Source of the DNA: JAJPKK01 sp963747835
GTDB taxonomy: Bacteria; Pseudomonadota; Alphaproteobacteria; Rhizobiales; Xanthobacteraceae
Direction of reading: 5' to 3'
DNA: 64,000 bases
Assembly (NCBI GenBank): GCA_963747835.1
Contig: CAVVGO010000006.1
Location: 1,984,001-2,048,000 of the forward strand
Shown here: positions 57,160-64,000 of the stretch, in pieces
Position numbering within the stretch: the stretch's first letter is position 1
Layout of the letters: each line of letters begins with the position of its first letter
Made by a program: the position numbers and the translations under genes
The notes under the pieces: generated by a model
Told to the model about the DNA's origin: nothing
Databases searched by the model: none
What the model saw: only the letters and a program-made list of their open reading frames with translations

Positions 57160-58356
57160 TCACTGCCCCTTGGTCGCACCGCTGATACTCTTGTCGAGCC
57201 ATTGCGCGATGACGGCGGCGATGTCCTTGTTGTTCTTCTCCAGCATCATGACGTGGCTGTTGCCGTGGATGCCGATGTCGGCGAGCCGGATATAGGTCGG
57301 TTTCACGCCGGCCTGCTGCAGATACTTCACCGTGCAGTGATCGTAAGGCGCGTGATAGGACGCCTCGGCGGTCACCACCAGGATCGGCATCTTTTGCAGA
57401 TTGGGCAGTTGCCGCGCCGGCTCGCGCTGGGAATAGCAGCGCACGCGATCGGGTGCGTCGGACTTCTCCTGCACCGCGATCTCGAGATCGGAAGCGCCAT
57501 GCACCGGCGGCGAATAGGTAAGCGGAACCGCCGTGAGGCCATAGTCCAGCACGAGCGGCTGTTGCTTGAACCACACCGGTGCGCCGACGAATTCCACGCC
57601 ATAGAACGGCGGCCCGTTGGGCTCAACGGCAAGAATCGCCCTCACGAGGTCTGGGCGCGCGTCAGCCACCGGCCAGCCATAGGCGCCGGCCTGGCTGTGA
57701 ACCAGCAGGATCGACGGGCCGATCTTATCCAGCAGCGCCACCAGGGCGTCCCGGTTGAGAACCTGCTGCTTGTTGAAGCTCGCGATCGCCGGCAGTTGTC
57801 CGGACGCGAGTTGCATCGTTGCCTCATCGTCCGGCTCGCCGGTGCCGGGCCATTGGGTGTGGAGGTGCGCCTGTGGCCATAGATTGAACTTCTCCTGGGA
57901 AACGAAGCGCGAGGCCGAATTGGAGCGTTCGGAGTTGCGGTCCGGCCCGTAGGCGGCGGCCAGGTAACCGGAACGCCCGCGCCCGACCTGGTCGACCACG
58001 TAGACCGCGTAGCCCTGGCGCACGAAATATTGTGCCCAGCCTTCACGGCCGTCCGGCGTGCCGGTGAAATTGGTGCCGGACATCGTGCCGCCATGTACCA
58101 TGATGATGGGATAGGGCTTGGTCTGGCGCGCCGGGATGCGGACCTCGACATACATCTGCCCACTGATGTATTCGTGATCGTTGACGGTCGTCCCCTTGCC
58201 GTTGACGTAGAAGAAGCCCTCACGGGCAAGCGTCAGCGGATCTTCGGCGGCAGTGGCAGCGCCGCAAGCGAGCCCTGCGAAAACCGCAACGGCCGCGGCA
58301 CCCGCAAGCTTCGACCACTGATCCGAACCTGACGTCCGCGCTTGATTGTCCTTCAT
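57160..58356 (-). CDS. exported alpha/beta hydrolase
   Basis: 398-aa protein with an N-terminal hydrophobic signal region (LAGAAAVAVFAGLACGAATAA, residues ~17-37) and an alpha/beta-hydrolase fold. PIIMVHGGTMSGTNFTGTPD forms the HG oxyanion region, the nucleophile elbow is LVHSQAGAYGWPVADARPD (serine), and the late histidine lies in GIHGNSHVMMLEKNNKDIA. The acid residue may be in YHAPYDHCTVKYLQ. It would be an esterase or lipase acting in the periplasm. It stands alone; substrate unknown. Confidence 0.85.
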   Translation of the reverse strand: MKDNQARTSGSDQWSKLAGAAAVAVFAGLACGAATAAEDPLTLAREGFFYVNGKGTTVNDHEYISGQMYVEVRIPARQTKPYPIIMVHGGTMSGTNFTGTPDGREGWAQYFVRQGYAVYVVDQVGRGRSGYLAAAYGPDRNSERSNSASRFVSQEKFNLWPQAHLHTQWPGTGEPDDEATMQLASGQLPAIASFNKQQVLNRDALVALLDKIGPSILLVHSQAGAYGWPVADARPDLVRAILAVEPNGPPFYGVEFVGAPVWFKQQPLVLDYGLTAVPLTYSPPVHGASDLEIAVQEKSDAPDRVRCYSQREPARQLPNLQKMPILVVTAEASYHAPYDHCTVKYLQQAGVKPTYIRLADIGIHGNSHVMMLEKNNKDIAAVIAQWLDKSISGATKGQ

Positions 58357-58733
58357 GGTTTCCTCCGGCGGAGAGTTCCGTTACTGCCCCGCTCCATTAT
58401 AACCAAAGTTGCTCGAAGCGCACCGTGCACAAAGGCGCGCGCGTAATCGGGTCCTGCGCCGCCATCGGGGTGTCGAAGCCCTGGCGCGATCAAATCTCCG
58501 CGCGAAGTCGTCTTCATCGCCGAGATGCCGATGACCACCACCGGCAGGGTGATCCGCCGCCTGCTGCGTCGGCAAGCGTGATCGAGGCACGATCGAGGCG
58601 TGATCGTGGGTTCCGGACCTTGCCACAATAAGGAGCAAATCCTAATTGACGCGTGACACAACACAGCCTTGAGACGCCGAGCGGCATGCCATAGTCTCCA
58701 GCAATCAGCGGCCAAGTCGGGGGACGGGCGGTC
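58357..58733. other. divergent region before the TIR gene
   Basis: About 375 bases between the hydrolase start and the TIR-protein start. A TTGAGA-17-TAGTCT promoter candidate is at 58669-58697. A long open frame on the minus strand covers part of it but has no family resemblance or ribosome site, so I do not call a gene. Confidence 0.5.
58669..58697 (+). promoter_or_regulatory. candidate promoter of the TIR-discoidin gene
   Basis: TTGAGA (58669-58674) and TAGTCT (58692-58697) with exactly 17 bases between them. Transcription would start near 58704, about 30 bases before the GTG 58734. Confidence 0.45.
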
Positions 58734-60104
58734 GTGTCGACACGGATTTTCATCAGCCACCGGCCGGAAGATTCCGGGGCAGCCGTATATTGGCTGGACG
58801 ACCGGCTGGCGGAGGCGTTCGGGCGCGACAATGTCCTTATGAATCTCGAGGGCGCTCCGGCCGGGGCCGAGCTCCACGCCCAGCTCCCTGAAAATGTGGC
58901 GACGCAGGTTGCCGAGCAGGTTTCCCGATGCAGCGTGCTGATCGCCGTTATCGGACCCCTTTGGCTTGGTGCCCGCGATGCTGCCGGTTCGCCGCGGATC
59001 GGGCGCCGCAATGACCTCGTGACGGCCGCGATCACCGCCGCGACGGCACGGAATATCCGCGTCATCCTGGTGTTCATCGATGGCGCGACGATGCCGCCAG
59101 CGGGCGCGCTGCCCGACTGCTTGCTGTCCCTGGCGTGGCGCGAGGCCGTTGTCATTCAGAATCTGCAGGCGGATGCCGACTGGCTGGTTGAGATTTTGCG
59201 TGGAGCGGCACCACAGCGGAGCCGTTTATTCTCGCTGCCGCACGGACGTTCCGTTCTCGACTTTTTGCGCCGCTTTTCGTTGCCTCAGTCGCCGACGATG
59301 CGGAAACTGGCACTACCGAACCTGTCCCTATCTGAGCTGTCCCTGCCTGAGCTGTCGCTGCCCAAGCTCAGCCTGGACCACCTTGCGGCCTTCGCTACCG
59401 CTGCCCTCGCCACAGTCGCCGCACGCGTCCGCGCCGTGCCGCGGCGGAAGGTCGTCGTGCTCTCGGCCGGCGCGCTCCTAGTTGTCGTCGCGGCGGTATT
59501 GACTGATCGGCTGGCGACCGGAACCCCGCCGGTCGCCAATCCCAACCCGTGGGAGGTTCCGGCGGGCTTCTCGACGGCCGACTTCCGCATCGCCGACCGA
59601 ATTTCGGACTGCGAGGACGACGCACCGCCGGACCCGGTGCCGATCAACGTAGGCGGCGCCGCGAACCTCGGCCTGCTCAAGCAGACCAAGGCGTTTGCCT
59701 CGTCCGTCGTAGCACCGGGCCGCGGGCGCCAGCATCAGACTGCCTACCTGATCGACGGCTGGTACGGTTCTTGTCAAAGCTGGGTCCCGGCCGCCATGCC
59801 GGCATGGGTCGAGGTCGATCTCGGGGAGATATTTCGGGTCAAGGGCGTCAGGCTGGGCAGCGAGCACCGGTTCCGCAGCGACCGGGCGCCGACTGCGTTC
59901 TCGATCGCGACCCGGGTCGACCAAAGTCAAAATTGGAACGTCATCTACGAGCAGCCCGCGACCGCCAGACCGCTTCAGCAGACGATGGAATTTCTATTTT
60001 CTTCGTCTCGGCCGGCCCAATATGTGCGCGTCGACATCACCGCAACCCGGGACGGTGACCTGCCCCGCCTCGACGAGTTCGAAATCTACGGTCGGCGCCG
60101 CTAG
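58734..60104 (+). CDS. membrane-anchored TIR - F5/8C (discoidin) protein
   Basis: 456-aa protein of unusual architecture. Residues ~2-155 are a bacterial TIR domain (RIFISHRPEDSGAAVYWLDD; VLMNLEGAPAGAEL; VLIAVIGPLWLGARDAAG; ARNIRVILVFIDGATMP). A linker of about five LSLPE-type pentads follows (194-217). After RRK, one helix spans ~240-257 (VVVLSAGALLVVVAAVL), which by the positive-inside rule puts TIR in the cytosol and the C-terminus outside. Residues ~312-453 form an F5/8C-type beta-sandwich (YLIDGWYGSCQSWVPAAMPA; WVEVDLGEIFRVKGVRLG; YVRVDITATRDGD). The position of the NADase glutamate is alanine (A99), so NAD cleavage is doubtful. GTG 58734 follows a GGGGGAC run. Could be a surface-sensing signalling or defence receptor. 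Confidence 0.85.
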   Translation: MSTRIFISHRPEDSGAAVYWLDDRLAEAFGRDNVLMNLEGAPAGAELHAQLPENVATQVAEQVSRCSVLIAVIGPLWLGARDAAGSPRIGRRNDLVTAAITAATARNIRVILVFIDGATMPPAGALPDCLLSLAWREAVVIQNLQADADWLVEILRGAAPQRSRLFSLPHGRSVLDFLRRFSLPQSPTMRKLALPNLSLSELSLPELSLPKLSLDHLAAFATAALATVAARVRAVPRRKVVVLSAGALLVVVAAVLTDRLATGTPPVANPNPWEVPAGFSTADFRIADRISDCEDDAPPDPVPINVGGAANLGLLKQTKAFASSVVAPGRGRQHQTAYLIDGWYGSCQSWVPAAMPAWVEVDLGEIFRVKGVRLGSEHRFRSDRAPTAFSIATRVDQSQNWNVIYEQPATARPLQQTMEFLFSSSRPAQYVRVDITATRDGDLPRLDEFEIYGRRR

Positions 60105-60131
60105 ATCGGCGCTGCTCCCGGGGCGCTCGCT

Positions 60132-61535
60132 CTACATCGGATCAATCGGCGTCAGCGCTCCGGCGCGACTCTCGATAATTTCGGCTGCATCGAGGCACAG
60201 GTCCTCGCGGAAGCGGCCGGCGACGAGTTGCACGCCGAGCGGGACGTTGTCGCGGACGCCGGTCGGTACCGCGACGCACGGCAATCCGAGAACGGCGGGA
60301 GCGAGTATTGGCGTCACGGCGTCAAGGATGCGCTCCATTGCGGCGTCATCTCGCTGATCGAGCCCGAGTTCAAACGCCGGCTCCCGGCAAACCGGCATCA
60401 GAATCAGCGGGTACAGTTCAAGGAAACTTTGCCATTCCCTCAACAGGGTTGCCCGCCTCCCCAGAGCCTTCAGGAACCCGGCAAAGTCAGTCGGCGGCGC
60501 CTGCCTGATCATCAGTTCAGCGGTCTTCCGGATCGCCGCGCCTCCGTATTGATTGATCTGCGAAACCATTGCGAGTTTCGCCTCGTTGAGCACCAACATG
60601 GACCAAAGGTGCGCCGCCTCTTCGATCGAAGGCGCCACGGCCTGTTCGACGACATAGCCTGCATCCTGTAGCCAGGCCGCGGCCTGTTCCAATGCATCGG
60701 CGATACCGGGATCGAGGCCCGGTCGACGGCTGTTATCCAAAAGTGCCACCCGAATAGGCCTTTCGGCCAAAGGGCCTGCGAGCGGCGCCGGCATCCACCA
60801 AGGATCCCGCGTGTCTCCAACCGCCATGGCGGCGAGCCCGAGCCTCAAGTCGCCGACCCGCCGCGCGATCGGCCCGTGGACGGCCATGAATTGCGCCGTG
60901 ATCGGACGGTCGCCAGTCGTCGCATTGTAGGCCGGCACCCGGCCCAACGTCGGACGGAGTCCCGCAACACCACAGCACAACGCGGGGTGACGGATCGACC
61001 CGCCGAAGTCGCTCCCCTGTGCCAGCGGACACATACCGGTGGCGACCGCCACCGCCGCGCCGCCGCTCGATCCCCCGCACGTTCGTTCCCAATTCCACGG
61101 ATTGGCGGTTTCACCATAGAGCTCATTGTCGGTGAACCAGCGCCATGAGAATTCCGGGGCGTTGGTCCGGCCGATCACGATCGCGCCCGCTTTGCGCAGA
61201 TTGGCAATCGACGGACTGTCTTCCTCCGCAATCAGGCCGGCGAAGGCGGCAACACCGTTAGACGTCGCGCAACCCTTTTGATCGGTGTTGATTTTCGTGG
61301 TGACAGGAACGCCGTGCAACGGACCGGTAGGATTACCTTTCGCCAATTCGCGATCGGCCTGCTCGGCAACGCTTAGCGCTTCCTCGGCGAGGGTCTCGAC
61401 GACGGCATTCATGCGAGGGTTGATGGCTTCGAGTCTCGAAAGGCAGGCCGCAACGGCCTCCCTGCTCGACACGACGCGTGTCCGGATTGCGTGTGCCAAT
61501 CTCGCCGCATCCCAGCGCCACAAGTCATCCGACAT
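60132..61535 (-). CDS. amidase (amidase-signature family)
   Basis: 467-aa hydrolase of the amidase-signature family. The Ser-cisSer-Lys triad is visible: lysine in LHGVPVTTKINTDQKG, the serine pair in ERTCGGSSGGAAVAVATGMC, and the nucleophile in QGSDFGGSIRHPALCCGVAG. The C-terminus has GLPCVAVPTGVRDNVPLGVQ. It resembles glutamyl-tRNA amidotransferase A and other amide hydrolases, but has no GatB/GatC nearby, so it is a catabolic amidase. It diverges from a Bug receptor gene, suggesting that amide-containing acids are imported and then hydrolysed. Confidence 0.92.
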   Translation of the reverse strand: MSDDLWRWDAARLAHAIRTRVVSSREAVAACLSRLEAINPRMNAVVETLAEEALSVAEQADRELAKGNPTGPLHGVPVTTKINTDQKGCATSNGVAAFAGLIAEEDSPSIANLRKAGAIVIGRTNAPEFSWRWFTDNELYGETANPWNWERTCGGSSGGAAVAVATGMCPLAQGSDFGGSIRHPALCCGVAGLRPTLGRVPAYNATTGDRPITAQFMAVHGPIARRVGDLRLGLAAMAVGDTRDPWWMPAPLAGPLAERPIRVALLDNSRRPGLDPGIADALEQAAAWLQDAGYVVEQAVAPSIEEAAHLWSMLVLNEAKLAMVSQINQYGGAAIRKTAELMIRQAPPTDFAGFLKALGRRATLLREWQSFLELYPLILMPVCREPAFELGLDQRDDAAMERILDAVTPILAPAVLGLPCVAVPTGVRDNVPLGVQLVAGRFREDLCLDAAEIIESRAGALTPIDPM

Positions 61536-61651
61536 GCAGGGTCTCCCGAGAATTGTATGGACTCGATCTCCGGTCTCGTAGCAGCATTACGGTACGAGTC
61601 AAAAAGGCCCGCGACGCGCCGCTAGCCATTACTTGCAACCGGAGGCTTCTG

Positions 61652-62629
61652 TTGCGCAGGCATTTGAGTTCGATGGTCATGATCGCCGCGCTCGTATTCC
61701 CCGTGAGCGGCTTTGGGCAAAATTATCCGTCGCGCCTCATCACGCTGATCGTGCCTAACGCGGCCGGCGGCGGCGTCGACGTTGTCGCCCGGGTGATTGG
61801 CGAGGCGCTCGGCGAGCGCCTCGGCCAAAAGATCATTATCGAGAACGTCACCGGCGCCGGAGGCGTTCTTGGGACACAGCGTGCAGCACGCGCGCAGCCC
61901 GACGGCTACACCTTGCTTTTTGCGGTCGAGAACACGATGGCGGTGGCGAAGCTGGTTCAGCCAAGCGTGGTCCAGTATGACAGCCAGAAGGACTTTCAAC
62001 CGATCAGCCTGATCGGTACCGCGCCGCTCGTGTTGGTGGGCAAGAAGGATTTCCCGGCCACTACCATTGCTGAGCTTATGACGCTCCTGCGCGCAAACCC
62101 TGGCAAGTACAGCTACGCAAGCTCGGGAGTCGGCACCTCGTTGCAGGTCCTCGGCGAGATGATCAACGTCGAGGGCAAGGTGCACATGGTGCATGTGCCC
62201 TATCGGGCGGCGCCGCAAATCGTGGCGGACCTGATCAGCAACCAGATCGATCTGGCGGTTCTGCCCTTGAACCTCGCGCTGCCGCCTTATCGCGACGGCT
62301 CCATCAAGCTGTTCGGCATCAGCGAACCCACGCGCTCACCGCTCGCCCCCGACCTGCCGAGTTTGGCGGATCACCCGGAGCTTAAGGCCGTGAATATGAC
62401 CGTCTGGTACGGTCTATTCGCGCCTGCCGGGGTCGATCCTGCGATTGTCGACCGGATTTATCGGACTCTTGCGGCAACGCTGCGCGACCCGAGCATGCGT
62501 GCCAAGCTCGCGGAAGTTCATCTGGTGACTGCAGCAGGGAGTTCGCCGTCGGAACTCGCAGCTTTCCTGGCTCAAGAGATCAGGAAATACGCCGTGATCG
62601 TAAAGGCAGCGAATATCAAGGCCGAATAA
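61652..62629 (+). CDS. Bug-family (TctC-like) substrate-binding protein
   Basis: 325-aa exported receptor. TTG 61652 is chosen because GGAGG lies 6 bases upstream and the signal peptide begins there (RRHLSSMVMIAALVFPVSGF). Bug landmarks: YPSRLITLIVPNAAGGGVDV, IIENVTGAGGVLGTQRAA, QPDGYTLLFAV, HVPYRAAPQIVADLISNQ, and the LFAPAGVDPAIVDRIYRTL end. It belongs to the shorter branch, like the receptor at 9823. It is divergent from the amidase, and its last 14 bases overlap the convergent acetyltransferase gene. Ligand unknown. Confidence 0.93.
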   Translation: MRRHLSSMVMIAALVFPVSGFGQNYPSRLITLIVPNAAGGGVDVVARVIGEALGERLGQKIIIENVTGAGGVLGTQRAARAQPDGYTLLFAVENTMAVAKLVQPSVVQYDSQKDFQPISLIGTAPLVLVGKKDFPATTIAELMTLLRANPGKYSYASSGVGTSLQVLGEMINVEGKVHMVHVPYRAAPQIVADLISNQIDLAVLPLNLALPPYRDGSIKLFGISEPTRSPLAPDLPSLADHPELKAVNMTVWYGLFAPAGVDPAIVDRIYRTLAATLRDPSMRAKLAEVHLVTAAGSSPSELAAFLAQEIRKYAVIVKAANIKAE

Positions 62630-63836
62630 ATCCGGTGCCTGGATCGCGGATTTTGACAAGCGCACTCGGGGTTTCAGATCGACGGCTGCGGTCTTGGCCG
62701 TGGCGGCGCAGGCGTTCGCGCAGCATGCGCGCCCACGTCATCAGACGGCGGCGCGCCAACTCCAGCCGGCAGGCCCGGTCGAAAGCGGCACCGGGCGCGA
62801 GCGCCACCAGCCAATCGGCCATCGGCAGGCGCGCGCGCCACAGATGATCAATCATCGGATGATCGGGCGTCGCACAGGAATCCACGAATGCGATGTCAGG
62901 ATCGGCGAGCATCGCGGCAGTCAGATCAAGATAGAGCTGGACGCCCGGAGAACCGCCGGCGAAGCGCTCGTCATAGGCGATCTTCCAGCCCCACGCGCCG
63001 TGTTGGCTGGCCAGCGTCACCGCGCAGGCGATCGGCTGCGACCCGCATAAGAGCCGCGTCACCCGCGCCCCGCCGCGCGCCGCGAGCGCCATGACGGCGG
63101 TCTCGACAAAGCGCCTTATATCGGGGTGTTGCGCAATAGCGGTACCGGCCTGACCCTTCCAGCCACCAGCTTCGAGCGAGAGGAAATCCGCGAGCGCTGG
63201 TGCGATGTCGGCCGGCGTCTGCGCCACTGAAAAGCTCACAGATCCGGTGTCGGCGAGGCGGTGGCGCTGGCGGCGCAATTCCTTGCGCCGTTTGCGGCCG
63301 ATCGCGCGTTCGACGTAGGAGGCGGCGTCGCCGTCGGGCCTGAGCACGGCGCGCTGGTGCCGGCCGAACGCCGCCCACGCGCCCGGCGCCAGCGCGGCCC
63401 GAAGCGCGCCGGCGACCGGCCCGGCCTCATGCAGCAGCGGAAGCAGCATCTGCTTTGGCAGTGCGTCGTCGCCGGCGACGTGTTCGAGGAACGCCGTCAT
63501 GATCGCCGAACCGGCGTCGCGGTCGATGAGCGGCGTTCCGAGCGGTGCGAACGGGTGGGTCCAGCCCACCATGAGCGGCAGCTTCACCCCATAGCGCCGC
63601 GCCGCGATCGTGAACGGAAACAGGCCGACGAGCCGCCGCGGCGTGGCCGACCAAACCAGGATGACCTCGACACCGCGGCCCAACGCGGGCGCCGCCGCGA
63701 GCGCGAAATCCGGATCGTAGAAAACATTCGGCTCCGTGGCGCTCGCCGCAAGCGCGCGCCACGGCTCCGCGATGTCGGTGAGCGCGGCGAGTGGGCGCCG
63801 CTCCGTCGTCAGCGTGGTCTGCGTGGGCGCCAGCAT
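62616..63836 (-). CDS. GNAT/FemAB-like acetyltransferase (CelD/BcsL type)
   Basis: 406-aa protein of the CelD/BcsL-like acyltransferase group found in exopolysaccharide and capsule loci. NVFYDPDFALAAAPALG and VWSATPRRLVGLFPFTIAAR are its N-terminal landmarks. EAGGWKGQAGTAIAQHPDI and GVQLYLDLTAAMLADPD lie in the acetyl-CoA binding half. ATG 63836 follows the upstream flippase stop by 5 bases, so the two are co-transcribed. The C-terminal tail is basic (RMLRERLRRHGQDRSRR). It probably acylates a surface sugar. Confidence 0.82.
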   Translation of the reverse strand: MLAPTQTTLTTERRPLAALTDIAEPWRALAASATEPNVFYDPDFALAAAPALGRGVEVILVWSATPRRLVGLFPFTIAARRYGVKLPLMVGWTHPFAPLGTPLIDRDAGSAIMTAFLEHVAGDDALPKQMLLPLLHEAGPVAGALRAALAPGAWAAFGRHQRAVLRPDGDAASYVERAIGRKRRKELRRQRHRLADTGSVSFSVAQTPADIAPALADFLSLEAGGWKGQAGTAIAQHPDIRRFVETAVMALAARGGARVTRLLCGSQPIACAVTLASQHGAWGWKIAYDERFAGGSPGVQLYLDLTAAMLADPDIAFVDSCATPDHPMIDHLWRARLPMADWLVALAPGAAFDRACRLELARRRLMTWARMLRERLRRHGQDRSRRSETPSALVKIRDPGTGFIRP

Positions 63837-63841
63837 GTGCG

Positions 63842-64000
63842 TCAAGGCTCGCGGGGGCCGCCCCAGATGAACACGTGGATGCCAAGCCTGCGCTTCGTAA
63901 AGACGAACAGCAGGATGGATTCGGTCAGCACCGCCGACGCGGTCGCGATCGCGGCGCCGAGCAGCCCGAAATGCGGAATAAGGATGACGCACAGCACCAG
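63842..64000 (-). CDS. polysaccharide flippase, C-terminal end (partial)
   Basis: Only the last 52 codons are in the window: VILIPHFGLLGAAIATASAV, then ESILLFVFTKRRLGIHVFIW. A terminal hydrophobic helix pair with the 'FGLLGAAIATA' loop is typical of Wzx/MATE-type polysaccharide exporters (oligosaccharide flippases). It continues beyond the right edge and precedes the acyltransferase by 5 bases. Confidence 0.7.
   Translation of the reverse strand: MVLCVILIPHFGLLGAAIATASAVLTESILLFVFTKRRLGIHVFIWGGPREP

Noticed and set aside
58353..58877. Minus-strand frame of 174 codons before and inside the TIR gene
   Set aside because: It overlaps the TIR coding start antisense and the hydrolase start, and shows no domain or ribosome site.

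Overview
The window is GC-rich DNA (roughly 65% G+C by eye) from an alphaproteobacterium of the order Hyphomicrobiales (Rhizobiales), probably a Bradyrhizobium- or Xanthobacteraceae-like soil organism. The main reasons are the gene orders cmk - rpsA - sppA - ihfB - lapA - trpF - trpB - trpA - accD and dut - coaBC - ubiB - ubiE / mutM, a class II AroA, the Hsp20-DUF1150 and TIGR02300 families, and many Bug (TctC-type) periplasmic binding proteins. There is no rRNA, CRISPR array, complete insertion sequence or prophage. One tRNA (Ala-GGC) is present.

Region 1 (1-36.5 kb) is an accessory catabolic region. It has four Bug receptors plus the 5' remnant of a fifth, two TctA-type permeases (both appear to be TctA-TctB fusions), and enzymes typical of (aromatic) carboxylic acid catabolism. 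These are an acyl-CoA dehydrogenase with an ADP-forming acyl-CoA ligase and an MmgE/PrpD protein; a CoxL-like molybdenum hydroxylase; an enoyl-CoA hydratase; two UbiD decarboxylases sharing one UbiX; an amidohydrolase; a VOC protein; a ThDP enzyme; a class II aldolase; an Ldh-type dehydrogenase; and a FadB-like bifunctional protein. Small toxin-antitoxin-like modules lie among them: an AbiEii-type nucleotidyltransferase with a 96-aa partner, and MntA with a broken HepT.

Region 2 (36.5-57.2 kb) is mostly housekeeping: ptsN, hsp20, tRNA-Ala, TIGR02300, aroA-cmk, a TSUP permease, rpsA with a likely promoter and a strong terminator, sppA-ihfB-lapA, trpFBA-accD, then on the other strand dut, coaBC, ubiB and ubiE, with mutM diverging. 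One low-GC ORFan sits between ubiB and coaBC.

Region 3 (57.2-64 kb) holds an exported alpha/beta hydrolase, a TIR - transmembrane - F5/8C (discoidin) protein that is the most novel-looking gene here, an amidase divergent from a Bug receptor, a FemAB/CelD-like acetyltransferase and the end of a polysaccharide flippase.

Many reading frames are broken. Single-base indels, most of them in short homopolymers, interrupt tctA, prpD, ydeI, the class II aldolase, hsp20 and even coaBC, and between about 10 and 18.3 kb nearly every gene carries several. The coaBC case points to assembly errors. The hepT copy, which has a stop codon as well as a frameshift, looks like real decay. For the 10-18 kb tract both explanations remain open.
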